Source: Amylostereum areolatum (taxonomy: Eukaryota > Basidiomycota > Agaricomycetes > Russulales > Stereaceae). From it: a stretch of DNA of 64,000 bases. This document shows, one piece after another, positions 12,712 through 24,793 of this stretch. The DNA lies in contig SAXG01000029.1 of assembly GCA_012932865.1 (NCBI GenBank), positions 248,001-312,000 on the forward strand. Reading direction: 5' to 3'. Position numbers and translations under genes: made by a program. Positions within the stretch are counted from its first letter, which is position 1; each line of letters opens with the position of its first letter. The notes beneath the pieces were generated by a model that ran no database searches, had not been told where the DNA came from, and saw only the letters and a program-made list of their open reading frames with translations.

Positions 12712-13802
12712 TTACAAGCCGTTGGTCTGCTCCACAATCCCTTCCAGCGCCATCTCGATCTGCTCGAGAAGGTGTGTCGCGGTCTTGATCAGGTTTTTTG
12801 CGTTCTCCACGCTCTTCCTGACGGTGCCCTTCCCGGCGCCCCCCAGGTATTCGATGCCTGTGCTCTCCGACGACTTCATCCGCGTCGGCCTGACGTTCCG
12901 CCGCAGGACTCTCGGTGGCACGCTCGCGCCTGCGTTCCCGGGACCATCCTCGTCTGAAGGGCGTTTACACTTGGCGCGTCGACTCAGGCCGTTGGCCTTG
13001 TCACAGTATTCCGACAGTTTGGCGGCGGCGGCGGCGGCGAGACTCACCTTGGACGCTTTGAAACTGCACCGCAGGCTCTCTTCGCCACACTGTATGCACC
13101 GACGATGGCTCGGAGGAGGAGCTCGAATGCAGTGGTCAATTCCGGCGTTGGAGCAATTATCGCAGGCCGGTTCGAAATAAACGATCTGCGGGGAAAGCGT
13201 AAGGACGTATACGTACCGCCTTCCGAGCTGATTTACCTTCGACGACAATATCTGTGGGTCGAGAATGAAGTTATTAGTATGTGTGATAAGTGTCAGGTGA
13301 AATGAGTATGAACACAACGAACCATGGTACCATCCAGCGGAGGCGCGCTGGCCTCGTTGGTAGGTCCCAGGGCCAAGATTCGCTTGTTGACTACTTGCTG
13401 ATGGTGGATTATGACGGGTTCCGGTTGTGGTAGCATCGAGACGGCTGTTTCTGACATACGGTAGCCGCTCCGACCATGCTTGATACCCTGCTGGACCTGC
13501 TCGAGCGAAGACAGCGTCTCCTCTTCGAGCGAACGGCCGTTCACGCTCTCCATCGCCCGCGAGAGCAGGTGCTAATTTTCGCGTTACGCCCGAGAAGAAA
13601 AAGGGAATTGAGCCCATTAGATTCCGGGTGAGATATGTTAATTACGATCGGGGAAGAAATGACACTGACGTACCTCGGCTTGATCAGCTTTCATTTTCCA
13701 GGCTTGCCACTCGTCCCAGTGGCTCGCTTTCGCCCCAGCGGGCTTTTGCGAGATAACCGTCTTGCCAAGTGAAATAGCCGCATGGATGGTGCTCGTCGCC
13801 AT
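12712..13802 (-). CDS. Zn(II)2Cys6-like protein, four exons
   Basis: ATG 13802 gives MATSTIHAAISLGKTVI; exon 1 ends at 13674 (ADQAE), exon 2 begins at 13571 (HLLSRAMESVNG), then a five-codon micro-exon (ILSSK) and a last exon beginning IVYFEPACDNC, all with GT-AG introns that keep frame. The last exon has six cysteines spaced C-x2-C-x7-C-x10-C-x2-C-x6-C, close to the fungal binuclear zinc cluster, followed by an alanine run, a basic stretch (RRAKCKRPSDED) and a helical C-terminus (TVRKSVENAKNLIKTA). The usual lysine-rich loop after the second cysteine is missing and the cluster is central rather than N-terminal, so DNA binding is uncertain. It is transcribed away from the KDZ transposase with only 204 bases between start codons. 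No lesion seen. Family otherwise unrecognised. Confidence 0.65.
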
Positions 13803-14006
13803 GAAAGTTGCGAGGAAAGAACGGGGCTTTTCATCAAGTTACTAGTAGCACTTTAACTTACGGACGGACTGCCGATCGAAGTTTCGAACTGTAACCAGTT
13901 ACGCGTGACAAACGCGTGACAAGACGCGTCGAGAAGTGACAGAACACGTCAAAGAATTGGCCACTGCTACGCCGTCGCGACTCCTCACATTCATTCACAG
14001 AACCTC
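13803..14006. promoter_or_regulatory. Divergent promoter with three ACGCGT (MCB) boxes
   Basis: The spacer between the two divergent start codons carries ACGCGT at 13901, 13912 and 13924, spaced 11 and 12 bases; the first two are in an ACGCGTGACA direct repeat. ACGCGT is the MluI cell-cycle box bound by the Mbp1-Swi6 (MBF) complex in fungi and drives late-G1/S expression. Its function here is inference. Confidence 0.55.
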
Positions 14007-17000
14007 ATGGATCGCGCGCCCGTCTTTCCTGCTTTTCAGACACCCGAACGCCGCAAAAGGAGCACAAAATTACCCGTCGGACGCCAGTCCGGCCCCTTCC
14101 TACCTCCCTCTCCGTCCCAACAGAAAAGCCCAAGCTGGAATAGCCGTGTTAAGCTTCCAGGGCATGCAGCGCAAAAAAATGCCCTCCTTCAACGTATGCA
14201 AAGGATCAAGGCTTCAGTAGATGAACCCAAGGCTCCTCTCAAGTTACCCGCTCAAAATGGAGATGTAGACGACGTGCATCGCCAGGATATCAGAATGGAG
14301 GATGGGGAGGATGGTCCAAATTCGAAGGAGGAAGAAGTCAGAATGTCCATGGACGTAGATTTTACGGTGGAGGGGGAGGATTGTGGGGATGATATGTGTC
14401 CAGATGTCGAGGGTGGCCCGGGCCATGAAGATGACCAGACCGATACCGTCGACTCTCCATCTCAACCTAAACGTGATCGTCGGCCCGACCACATACGGCT
14501 GAACAACAATTGGGAAACCCTCGTTCCCCTGCTTATCCCTTTCCTTGTCGAATTCGACAACTCGACTGCAGGCCGCTGCTTGGCTTCCGAGGCTCCATGG
14601 ACATCTCTTTGCACCCCGCAGTGCATCCTAAAATCGGCGTCAGTATCATGCTTGTTTTGGGATCGTAAGTCTGAATTCAGTCTTCAGTCCTTGAGTGCTG
14701 TTTAATCAGTCCACAGATCACCGAATGTCCAATGTAAGCTACTGCCCTGCCCATCCCCTCCCTCATCATCTCGTACGGAACGGGCTCTTTCCGCTGTCAC
14801 CGATCAACCCCCAGACCGCCGTGTCCATCGGACTTCTCGATTTTTACGTAGCTTTATTTGAGCGTTCTGGTGCCGCCATCACGGCCCTTTCATCTACTTT
14901 GCAGGATTTCTACGAGAAACGGGGGTTCCCGGTTCTTGACTCCTTAGTATGTCACATCACTTCCAGATCCCACATAGGCTTGTAACCTCATAATTCCTTG
15001 CCAGGGGGTTCCAATCGATGATCCTTTCCGACACGGACTTACAAATGCTATCCCTTGGTACGACCAAGCCCGTCGGCTCGTTGACACGGCAGTCGAGCAA
15101 GCAATTCAAGCCACGCGAAACAAATTGTTTCCCTCAAGGACGCGCGCCTCTGAACTCCTTCAGAGACGCTGCCAAGTTTGTTTTGCGTCATCGGACTGGG
15201 GGAAAAGCTCGAGAAAGTGCGTAGCGCTGCCTTCCGACATATCGTCTCCCTTACGCGCTTGGCAGAGGCGGGGATGTGCATGTAGCCGTGGATGCCAACT
15301 TCCACCACCGCCACCCGATCAACGTCGCAGATACGGGATTTAAATACGACCCCGATTTTTTCATCTCAAAGGCTGAAGTCGACGCGGTCGGTGACCGTAT
15401 CTCTGCGGCGCGAAACAAGGAACCAAAGCCTCGTGTCACCCTCTTGGTACCTCCAGAGGCAGTTGAGGGATGCGAAAGTGGTCATGTCACTGCAGACGGC
15501 AATAAGGAGAAAACTAACAGCGACCGTTACGATGACACCGGACTTTGCGCTTTAGTCTGTCGACATGACCAACCGCTCTTCGTCGCGAACGTGGACACGC
15601 CGGGCGAGCAACAGAAGTATGCGATAGCCCTCCTAGAGCATTTTCAACGACAGCTACCGGACGATGCCACCATCCAATTATTCTATGACATCGGCTGTGT
15701 GTTGGACAAGTCCCTAAACAATGTGAGGTTTCTATTAATTCATTATCCTAATTACCCACCTATCTCAGTATGCCATTCTTCCGGATTCTCTGTTGGATCG
15801 ACTTGTTCTCGTAACAGCGGCAATGCACTCCTACCGTCATAGATGGCCCTGCCAAATTTGTTACAACCCTCGTCTACAAGAAGGCTCGGGCCTGTCCGAC
15901 GGAGAAGGAACAGAGCGTCTCTGGAGCGCGCTCCGCAAAATCATCCCTTTGGAATGATCATCATCGGTGTGCATCCTCGGTCTTTATGCTACGCTTGAAA
16001 AACCTGACAGGTTTCGTAGAGCGGGAGAAGGATCTGGCTTATTGAGCATCAACTCCGGTTTCGCCAACGTATCGGGTGCAAAGGTTTGGGGAAGTGGTTG
16101 ATGCATAAATTTCATCACGGCATTGAGAGTCAAGGCAACGAAGCGCGAAAACGTCTCAAGGAAACCAACCTTACGGTCGATGATATTCGAGAACAATGGT
16201 CACTCCAAAAAGCTGCACAGCTGAGCAGAGAAGCGAGTACATCATTTTTAAGGCGCCCAGCCCTCACAAATCTCATCCAGTGTGTAGACACACCATCTAG
16301 CCTCCAAAAAGAGTTTGATGCCCTATCGCTGCTACAAAAGGACGTTGACAAAGTGGAAGCCTCGCTTTCCAAGGCACAGAAGACTGTTGACGATTCTGGT
16401 GGCTATCCTACAACGCACGCTCAGATGGAATTGATGGACTTGAGGGACCTACATGGCAAAATCAATAAGAAAGTAGACGCATTGTACGAAGCTCTCCAAG
16501 TTCCCAACTGCTTTCCTCCTTTGGGCGACGCCAATTTCGCAATCGTCCCAGTTCTCATGATGGTGAGGCAGGCGAAAATCCATGCTCGTAACCTATGTAC
16601 CTCAAGCTTTTTCGAGTGGGATCGGCTGGATCAAGCTGTGTCAGGAAAGGAAGAACCTCTGGGTATGTGTATAAACCTTTATATCCATATACTTCAGGCT
16701 CACACTCCCACAGGTACGAAGCTGCATCAGCATGTCAGAAATGGATTAAGCAAGCGAAAACCAGCTATTCTAACTGCCATCCGAAAGTTCAATACCCACT
16801 GCGAAACCTTGAAATCTCTCACCGAGAACGATCCTGACAACACAATCCCAATTCCGAAACCTCTATCGCTGGAGCTAAACACATTACGAAAAGGCACCTA
16901 TCTTCTTGAAGACGTTTGGATAACTACCCTCCCGAAGGGTCCACTGCCTAGATGGTACGCGGACGACGCCGTTAAAAAGGGAATCAACGCCATGCATAAG

Positions 17001-18406
17001 ATTGATCGAGTTCAGGAAGAGCGGAGCCGGCTTGAACATGAGGCAAACAACTTGGTTGTCTGGTTCGCGGAGGAAGTGATAGCGGTTCAGGTTGCGGCGC
17101 AAGACCCTGCCAGTGCGTGCTACTGGCTTCCCGTGTTTACTTAACGATCTGACATTCCGCAGACCATTTGTACACGAATCACCTCCGGCGTTATCTGGAT
17201 AGTCACTTGCTTTTGAAGGCATCCTGGTCAACGCCACTCTCGAGTGTCGGTATCGATGACCAGATCCTGTGCGCAGCAAACCAATCTTCGATACCCCTGC
17301 CGCCCATGCTCGAGGTGACCTTACCTTCTTTTCCCTCTCACCAAGACGGTGCAAACATATCTCCATGGATGAGAGATGGTGAAGATGACTACCCTAATTC
17401 CGATACTGAAGACGAAAACGCATCCGTGGGCGAGTGTGACAATGAGGACGACGCCAACATCGGAGCCTCCCCTGACCAAGAACAGAGGAGCATCACTCCT
17501 TCACAGGACGATAGTGGCAGCAGAAATGGCAATACAACTATCAGACTCAACAGAATGCTTATCCCGTCTCCCGGAATTCTACGAGATCGACTCCAGGACC
17601 TACCTGCTTCTCACCTGCTACATATTAACACCACCACCCCCCGCTACTTTAACCAGGAAGACAGACGAGGTGGCCATCTTCGAATCGTCTTTGAAGTCAA
17701 GGATATAGAACGCCTGAGGGATTCCTCCGCATGGCTCTCGTCACAGTGTATAAATGGATGCGCTGCACTCTTGCATAAAAACATCCAAGGTCGTCCTCGT
17801 CACCGTTGTGCTATATTTTCTACATTTGACCTGCTACGAATCCACAATGGAAACTCTGCAGATATCTGGAGACACACCGAGTTTACTAAATTTTGGGCAC
17901 GATCAACTTGGATCATTCCTATCCACACCGACACGCACTGGGTACTGGCCACAGTGTACCTTACGGAGCAACGGATAGAGTATTTTGACAGCCTCTGCGA
18001 CTACGCTCAGTGGACTGCACTCCTACCAGTGAGCTACAATTTCTTTCATCTCATACCGTCTTTTAAAGTCAGATACTACAGGAAATCCTTCAGTTCATTT
18101 CAGCACTCATACAAGCTGCAGGAGAACATGGTCATGTAATCGAAGTCGATATGTCAACATGGACGGCATGCCCTCTCATCGTAGGTGCTTGGCAAACGTG
18201 ATATATGTCGTCTTTCTGAAACTCTACCTTAGAGTGGTCCTGTCCAGACGAACAGTCACGACTGTGGGGTATGGGTGCTTGCCACTGTTGCCGCAGTGCT
18301 GAGAGGAAACAATTTGGCAGAGATGTCAGAGCTCGAGTTGAGTGCATTTCGGGGGTACCTGTCTTCGCTGGTTTTGTCATTGCCTGGAATAGACGAGGGC
18401 AAGTAG
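14007..18406 (+). pseudogene. KDZ (Kyakuja-Dileera-Zisupton) transposase fused to Ulp1 protease, two nonsense codons
   Basis: Starts MDRAPVFPAFQTPERRKR with an acidic linker, then the KDZ-type region: CLFWD, HHLVRNGLFPLSP, AVSIGLLDFYVALFERS, LQRRCQVCF, and the RNase-H-fold transposase core with candidate acidic residues in VHVAVDANFHHRH, LFYDIGCVLD and SDGEGTERLWS. A long helical part follows (WLIEHQLRFRQR to NNLVVWFAEE), an acidic linker, and a C48 peptidase domain with the full set HTDTHWVLA, EYFDSL, PVQTNSHDCGVW (His, Asp, Gln, Cys). Stop TAG is at 18404. Introns are GT-AG and in phase. Two in-frame stops, TGA 15955 and TAG 16017, flank the 44-base intron 15967-16010 just after the third acidic motif; homologous proteins read on through this point. 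Both fit C-to-T changes. Terminal repeats were not found. Confidence 0.85.
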
Positions 18407-21400
18407 TGCTCAAAGGTGGATCTAAAGACTGTATGCCATCCCGTAGGATTTAGAGCGACTCTAAACCTTTTCGCGGAGCCTGAACGAAAATTTAGAGCGA
18501 AAACTCAGAGACATTGTAAAATGTAACCCTCGACGACATGAGCGCATAAGCGGTACAGATGTGGTCGTAGATGTGTCGAAGGTACGGACAGCAAGGTTGA
18601 GTGAGATCGGTGTGCTGAAGAACCTTCTCATGATGTTGAACAGTTTCATTGTATTTTCGAAGAACATGAATTTATTTCAAAGGAAGCGATGTACATATGC
18701 ACTAGCGGATATTCTTGGGCACAGCAGCGAAGGGTCAGATGGAATCGAAATCGAGTCCAAAGCTGGCGTAGACGTAAGTACTCGATGAGGGTCTCTACGT
18801 CTTGGTTCGAGTTCTAATCTTGCGGGGTATACGAACTCGGCACTGAGGCCACTGATCCCGTCCTGAAGCGTAGAATTGCCATTCGAGAGGCTGCATGTCG
18901 ACTTGGTTTTCGAAGATCCCCGCAAACGAGCCGGTCGAGAAGGCGCCTTCACGTCCTTGGAGCATGGCCGCCCTCCGAACAGATAGCAGAACAAGTCACG
19001 TTGAACAGTGTTCCACGCGTCCGTCCCCAGCTCCTCGGTCGTGAACCCGTCGTTGTGTTCGAACGAAGGATTGCGATGACGCGCTTCGGTCAGGAACAGC
19101 GTTCTGAGAAGGGCTATCTTCTTCGGCCCCTGTTCCTTCCACGCCGTCGACGGCCGCAGTTGCATCTTCATCAGGTTGAGTGCTACAAAAGCAGTGCATA
19201 GTTTTTGTCGAAGGATCCCGCCTGGGGAATTTGGGCCCACAGAGCCGAAGAGGGCCATGAGGTTAGAAGTAGTACACGACGAGGAAGAGGTTGATGCCCG
19301 AGGACAGCAGATACTCCATACATGCCGACAAAGCATCCTATTTCAATCGAATATTGGCGCCTATGCGAGGTCACCAAGAACCCTCCTGCATGAACGTCCG
19401 CAAACGAGCAAGGTTGAAGGCCGCCAGAGGCGGCGCTTTTCGAGTCAAAGGACACGATAAGGGGCAGCACCCACAGCGCACAGGTTAAGTCTTCTCTGTC
19501 CATGGCGGTATGCCAGTTGATCACACTGGTATCACAGTTAGTCATGAGCTATGGAGATAACACGAACACTTACAGGTGATTTGATGTATCATTTGGTTCT
19601 CTTGCGTTACGGTCTGCCGGCAAATGTGACCAGCTGGTGCAGAACTAATTATTGGTGAGGGATTCGTTCAAGGAGTACTTCTCTCTATTTTCTTCCACGT
19701 GAACCAGAGTAACAATGTACTGACAACACTCAACGTCAACGGGTCCCAAACAAGGGGATGCAACCGACGGAAAGAAATGCCAGGCAGCGGTGCGTGCACT
19801 TGAACACGATGATCTTCTGGAAGCGTGGTTGGCGGCGGGGTAGACCATGACTAGAATCTTCGTACTGTAAGTAGCAAGTATGCCAATGTACATGAAAGGC
19901 AAGGAGACAGCGTTACCGGTGATGCCGCTGCCTTCAATGAGCGTGATCGCCTCTACTTATCGCTTCTCCAGAGCCAACGGCATTTCCAACGCGTCTGCAC
20001 CGTTCGAAAGGGAAGCAACTATCGAGAAAGAGGGCAAACACAATTAGGTAAATATCGTGCCTCGAACGGCTGGCTCTTCCGCGAGTATATTGATAAACTC
20101 ACCCTTGGTCCCGGAGTTCGTCAGTGTTTGCTTCAAGCCGTGGTGAACAAATTCGGAGAGGCGGGCGAGCAGATGGAACTGCTCGCCGGAGACGACCAGA
20201 GCCTTCTGAAGGTGGGGGCTGGACTGCTCCACTTCGCGTGAACGCAAGCGAGTACGACCACGATCTATGAGTGACGACCATCTTGCCATGGACGCTCAAC
20301 ACAGAGCAGGTGCTCAAGAGAGAAGCGGATGAGACGAACACAACCGACGAACACAACGCAGGGATGGTGGAGACGACCGACCAGGTCATTTGTGCGCGAT
20401 ACATCCCGTCGTCGATGAACGGGATGAAAGCGAAATGTTGGCTGACCTCCCATCGCCGAACGGCAGCGGCAGCCGTTGGCGCCTTCGTCTTCCATCCGCA
20501 TTTGGTAGCAGTCCAGAACCGCCCACGACAGGTTGGTCCTCTCCGGTGATGATTTCATCTCGTGAACCTTCGCGCTGGATTGTTCATTGCCTTCCCGCAC
20601 AAACGAGTGTAGATGTGAGGGAGGGTGGCTTTGTTGGTGACCGTTCTAGACTCCAGGCTATCTGCCTAGGTGAGTGCGCGCCTGCGACATGTTCTTCTGC
20701 TCGAAGCTTCGGCCCTTCTTGGGATTGGAGCGCGTCGTGGTGAACCTATCTAGAAACCCCTTTGCTGTATACTTGACGATCTTAAATAGTTCACATCGAC
20801 ACGCTGACTACACTCTGATATGGCGGGACGCGGTGGCTGGCAGTGTCTGAAAGCAGTGGTGTTTGCAATGGTGGCGTTCGCCTTGTCCGAACTGTCCGGG
20901 GCCGTGCACGCATGTCTTGTGTCGCTGCCTCTCCTTGCTGTGTGTATCATGAACGATCGACGGCCACCGATAGGTACGTCATGCGAAGAATCGATGGCAC
21001 GGCGAAGCGGTCTGGGTGTGCCCATGCCGCAAGGGGGTAGATGGGAACGATGCCAGGATATGGTGGATGATGTTCTTGATGTCGAGGAGACCATGACGAC
21101 GCCGTCCATGTGACAGCCGAGCCGAGGGAATAGCATCTTCACTTCCTGCTTGGCCACACGCTTTTCCTCTGGCGAAGGGCAGTGGGGAGCGGCCTTGAAT
21201 GACGAGCGCGATCGCATCCGGGCCGCGGTGGCATATCATAGTAGGGCCTGAACGTTGACCTCAAAATTCTGTTGCGCGCGCCCGAGCTGGACGGGATGGC
21301 ATTGTGAGTGGATGCCCGTCGAGGTAGCGTTGAAGTCAGGTGGTGATTCCGGCCCTGAGGTCGGGGATCTTCATGTTTCCGTCGGTCCATCAATCGCATG

Positions 21401-22801
21401 GCCCTTGACGCCGTCTCCACGACTCTCCTTCCACAGCTATTCTTCATGCCTTTCTTGCCGCCTCTTGCCACACAGGTTCGGTGTCCCGACCGATAGAACC
21501 GGATCCCCGCCCTGATGGTTTGACTAAATGCCGTGGTATTCTCATCAGTCGAGGACCCGTGACGATGCAAAAGCTACTTACCTCAAGCCTGGTGCGCGCC
21601 GCGGAGAGGATGTACGTATTCAAGGTGCAGCATAGTCTTCTTGTTCGTATGCGACCTCCGCACGGGTCTATCTTGTAAGCTTGTTCACGAGCAAGGGTTT
21701 CCCCATCACGAGCCACGGATGCCTCGGCGGTGCCCATGCGTACGAGGTTGTATACAAGGATGGTCATATCGGGGTAACTTCGCCGACGGAGGAAGGGCGG
21801 GTGTTCTCAATGTGGGAGCGACGTCCATGAATAGAGACACATATCATCTCTTGGTTTTGCTCAGGGCGCCGTCAGCTGTAGGTCGTAGCGAATACAGGAG
21901 ATCAATCATACCGAAGTGCGCACGAAAAGTCCCTGCCCATACAGAATCCCATCCGCGAGACAGAAAAAATGGGCGACCGACCCGGTCTCTGTCACGCGCG
22001 GCACGGTCGAAGAGTGTGTTAGTGATAGCGCCCAGATAGTACGTGGACGGAATGGACGATGATGATTGAGTTGACCTAAAAAACTGCACAAACGTTGCCT
22101 GCACATCCCGTGAGTGGCCATCAAAAAGATACCTTAGAGGTGCCGGGTATGACGCTGTACATAAATAGGCATACATGCGGGTGCAGCGTATGAGGAAAAT
22201 TAGATACTGTGCGTACGCCGGAACTTTTGGGGTCGAGGTTACCGTGAGGACTGCGAGTCGACGTTCTTCAGTACGGCGTACCAGTCAACGCTGAGAAGCT
22301 ACACACCTGGCTGGGCAATCGTTGAAGTAAGACGTGACCCTGCGCCGACATGGAGTCGTCATACGACGACTCGTCCGACGCAGGTGTTGCGTACACGCCG
22401 ATGCAATAAGCCGAGGAACATTGTTCCAAGGCCAAAGACAACGTGTACATACTTGCAGAACCGTTAGCGCCGACAAACTTGCTTAGGCAGCCATGTTGGT
22501 TTGGAAGTTGAGATCAGTGTCGAGGACAGTCGAACGACGACGAAGGAGGTAAATACGTGGAATAACACGTCGAGTCGTGGCAGGCCAGCGACTCCACCGG
22601 CGGATGCCGACCTGGACAGTGGACTTGTCCTGGACCTTGTAAGGTAAGTTGTAGCCTCGGTCCAGCTTGCGTTTGACACGATCTATTTATCTAATCTATC
22701 TATCTTACTATCTAGGTAAATAATCAAGCTTCAAGGCTTACGGACTCCTATTTTTCCTCCAACACCCAACGCGACGTCGACTCGGTCCCTAGGCCTACCG
22801 T
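18407..22801. other. 4.4 kb of fragmented, unassigned sequence
   Basis: Many short minus-strand frames with coding-like pieces (for example ALLRTLFLTEARHRNPSF and GTDAWNTVQRDLFCYLFGG near 19.0-19.2 kb, GEQFHLLARLSEFVHHGL near 20.1 kb, REQAYKIDPCGGRIRTRR near 21.65 kb). One 20-residue stretch near 19.3 kb (MEYLLSSGINLFLVVYYF) resembles a membrane helix. I could not join any of these into a gene. The likely reading is one or more decayed minus-strand genes, possibly of membrane proteins. A short dispersed repeat lies at 19405-19440 and a TATC-like tract at 22683-22712. Confidence 0.4.
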
Positions 22802-22895
22802 CCTACCTCGCGAGTTTGAGACTCGCGCCAGGCGGGAATCTTCCAGTGTTGGCCCACCCTCGCCTCAGATTCTTTCCCGTCAAAAACTACCTCTT
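22802..22895 (+). repeat. Partial duplicate of the cyclin gene
   Basis: This stretch repeats, with scattered changes, the cyclin gene at about 23676-23785, including the exon end (GACTCGCG, AGGCGGGA), the 40-base intron with its CGCCTCAG acceptor and the start of the next exon. Presence of intron sequence shows a DNA-level copy rather than a retrocopy. Several differences are transitions. Confidence 0.7.
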
Positions 22896-23151
22896 TCGTT
22901 GGCCTCTACCGCCTCTTCATCGCTCGCGTTAACTCGTTGAGTGATTTCCTTCAGGTGGGTACCCCCTCTCCTCCCCTTCCCCTTCCACCGGTGATGGTCT
23001 GTAAAAAGGACTGGCGGTTAATGGCTAAGGTCTAGTTTTGATGGACTTATCTCTCCTACTGTTTCTCCCCGTCGCCCTTAAGACTAATCCCTCTTCCCAG
23101 CCTTCCTTTCCCCGTTTCCACCCCCCTGTCATTCCTCCTCTTCCGGCGAAA

Positions 23152-24303
23152 ATGGCTCCCCGCCATCAATCCTCGGTGTGTACCCCCTCCTCATCTCTTC
23201 CCTCTCCACCTTCTCACTTCTTTACCTCAAGTCATCCAGTGACAGGTCACCGAATCCCGTCTACGGTCAGGAGCCAGTCGCAAAACTTTGTGCCCGCTTC
23301 GTCTACCATTTATTCGCCTGCCCCAAGTCTCCTCCCACAGGCTCCGCCACCCCCACCGCCGCTCCCAGCCCGAGTCTCGACAGTTTCATTGCCTACGCCC
23401 TGCACAGAACGAAGCTACATTCCTCCGTCACTTTCGCCGCCCTCTACCTCCTTCAACGCCTCAAAGCCCATTTCCCCGCCGCCAAGGGCTCATCAGGCCA
23501 CCGCCTCTTCATTTCCGCGTTCATGCTGTCCGCAAAGATCATCTGCGACAACGCGTACTCAAACAAGTCTTGGCACACCACTGCACAGGGCATGTTCTCA
23601 CTGCCCGAGATCAACCAAATGGAGCGGGAAATGTGCTCGTACCTCGAGTGGCACCTAAATGTCGACCCCACCGTCTTACGCGAGTTCGAGACTCGCGTCA
23701 GGCGGGACTTTTCCAGCGTCGGTCCCTACCCCCCCTCTCCTCCTCCCCACCCCCGCCTCAGGTTCTTCGCCGCCAAACCCCACCTTTTTCAGCTCGTCAA
23801 TGGCCTCCTCCACCTCCTTCTCCTCTTCCTCCTCGTCTGCCTCGACGGTGTCCACATCCTCAGCTCCCGTCACAATCCCATACCCTATAGTCTCATCACC
23901 AGCTGTCTACACCCCCCCCCCCCCCCTTCCCTCTTCAATGCCATCGCCGTCGTTTTCACCTAGCACTCCCGAATCCTCTCATTCCACATCGACGTCCCCT
24001 ACCTCCTCCATCTTGCCCCCCACCCCTCCCAACACCACTCCCGGCTACGACGTCAAGATCGTCGGTAGCAAGCCTCGGGGATATTCTCGCTACGACACAA
24101 GCAACGAGATCCGACGATTAAGCCATGCTTCGCTCGACGCCGCTTACGCACAGGACTCGAGATCGTACGGGTACGAGCATGGTGACGCAATCCTGGCCTG
24201 CGCGGCGAAGAAGCAGTTTCCCTCACGCGCGGCTGCTCATGCTCATTCGAAAGGCAAGGCGGGCAAGGACACGTTCGCTTTTGCTACGCGGATTGTCTGG
24301 TAG
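23152..24303 (+). CDS. Pcl/Pho80-type cyclin
   Basis: ATG 23152 (MAPRHQSS) is followed by an intron of about 80 bases, then GQEPVAKLCARFVYHLF. The cyclin box runs through LDSFIAYALHRTKLHSSVTF, AALYLLQRLKAHFP, RLFISAFMLSAKIICDNAYS and MEREMCSYLEWHLNVDP. This is the pattern of fungal Pcl cyclins that partner a Pho85-type kinase. A 40-base intron (23722-23761) joins DFSSV to GSSPPNPTFF and keeps frame, so the apparent frame change there is not a lesion. The C-terminal half is Ser/Pro/Thr-rich and probably disordered, ending FAFATRIVW. A run of 15 C residues inside this half encodes prolines. The 5' splice choice (GT at the TCG/GTGTGT boundary) is my best fit. Likely roles are cell cycle or nutrient signalling; the partner is not visible here. 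Confidence 0.8.
23912..23926. repeat. C15 homopolymer in the cyclin coding region
   Basis: Fifteen consecutive C in frame for proline in the disordered C-terminal part of the cyclin. The frame is open on both sides at this length. Such a tract is prone to slippage and to sequencing error. Confidence 0.85.
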
Positions 24304-24793
24304 AGTTTTCCCGCTCGCCCATGGTTTGTTGTCTTGGTACCATACTCCCATCTTCCGTCTTATTTCTTTTGTTGTATGATTTACATGGTCATTTCTTGTT
24401 TCTTGTTAGTACTTGACAAGCGCCGCCTACAGGCGGCCTTCACCTTGCTCGGCACGCGTGGCTATAGTATGTGCTAAATGTACACTCCGAACACGTTCTC
24501 GATCAACGGGATGGCGGAGGGACAAAGACAGAAGACTGGGAAACATGAATTCCATGTGAGACAGGGGACCTGAAGCAAAAATGTGTAGTATTACTTAAAA
24601 CTTCGTATGGTTGATATAAAAGAGATTGACGTGATTATGATTTTGCTGCGACGTGGAGAAACACGCGTTCCTCGCAAGGTAATACTGTTTATGTCATCGC
24701 TAGTTTGTGTCATCGCTGGAGTCTGGAAGGTTGTTCTTGCCTCCGCCAGCGCCGCTTTGCGCTCATCTTTCTAACCCTGGCCGTTCATTTCAC
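24304..24793. other. Intergenic between cyclin and JmjC gene
   Basis: Presumed 3' UTR of the cyclin and 5' region of the JmjC gene. It contains a hairpin-forming short repeat at 24417-24452 that also occurs at 19405-19440 in reverse orientation. A GTAATA donor-like site near 24679 leaves room for an upstream JmjC exon. Confidence 0.5.

Noticed and set aside
23690..23780. Apparent frameshift in the cyclin
   Set aside because: A 40-base GT-AG intron at 23722-23761 joins the two frames exactly.
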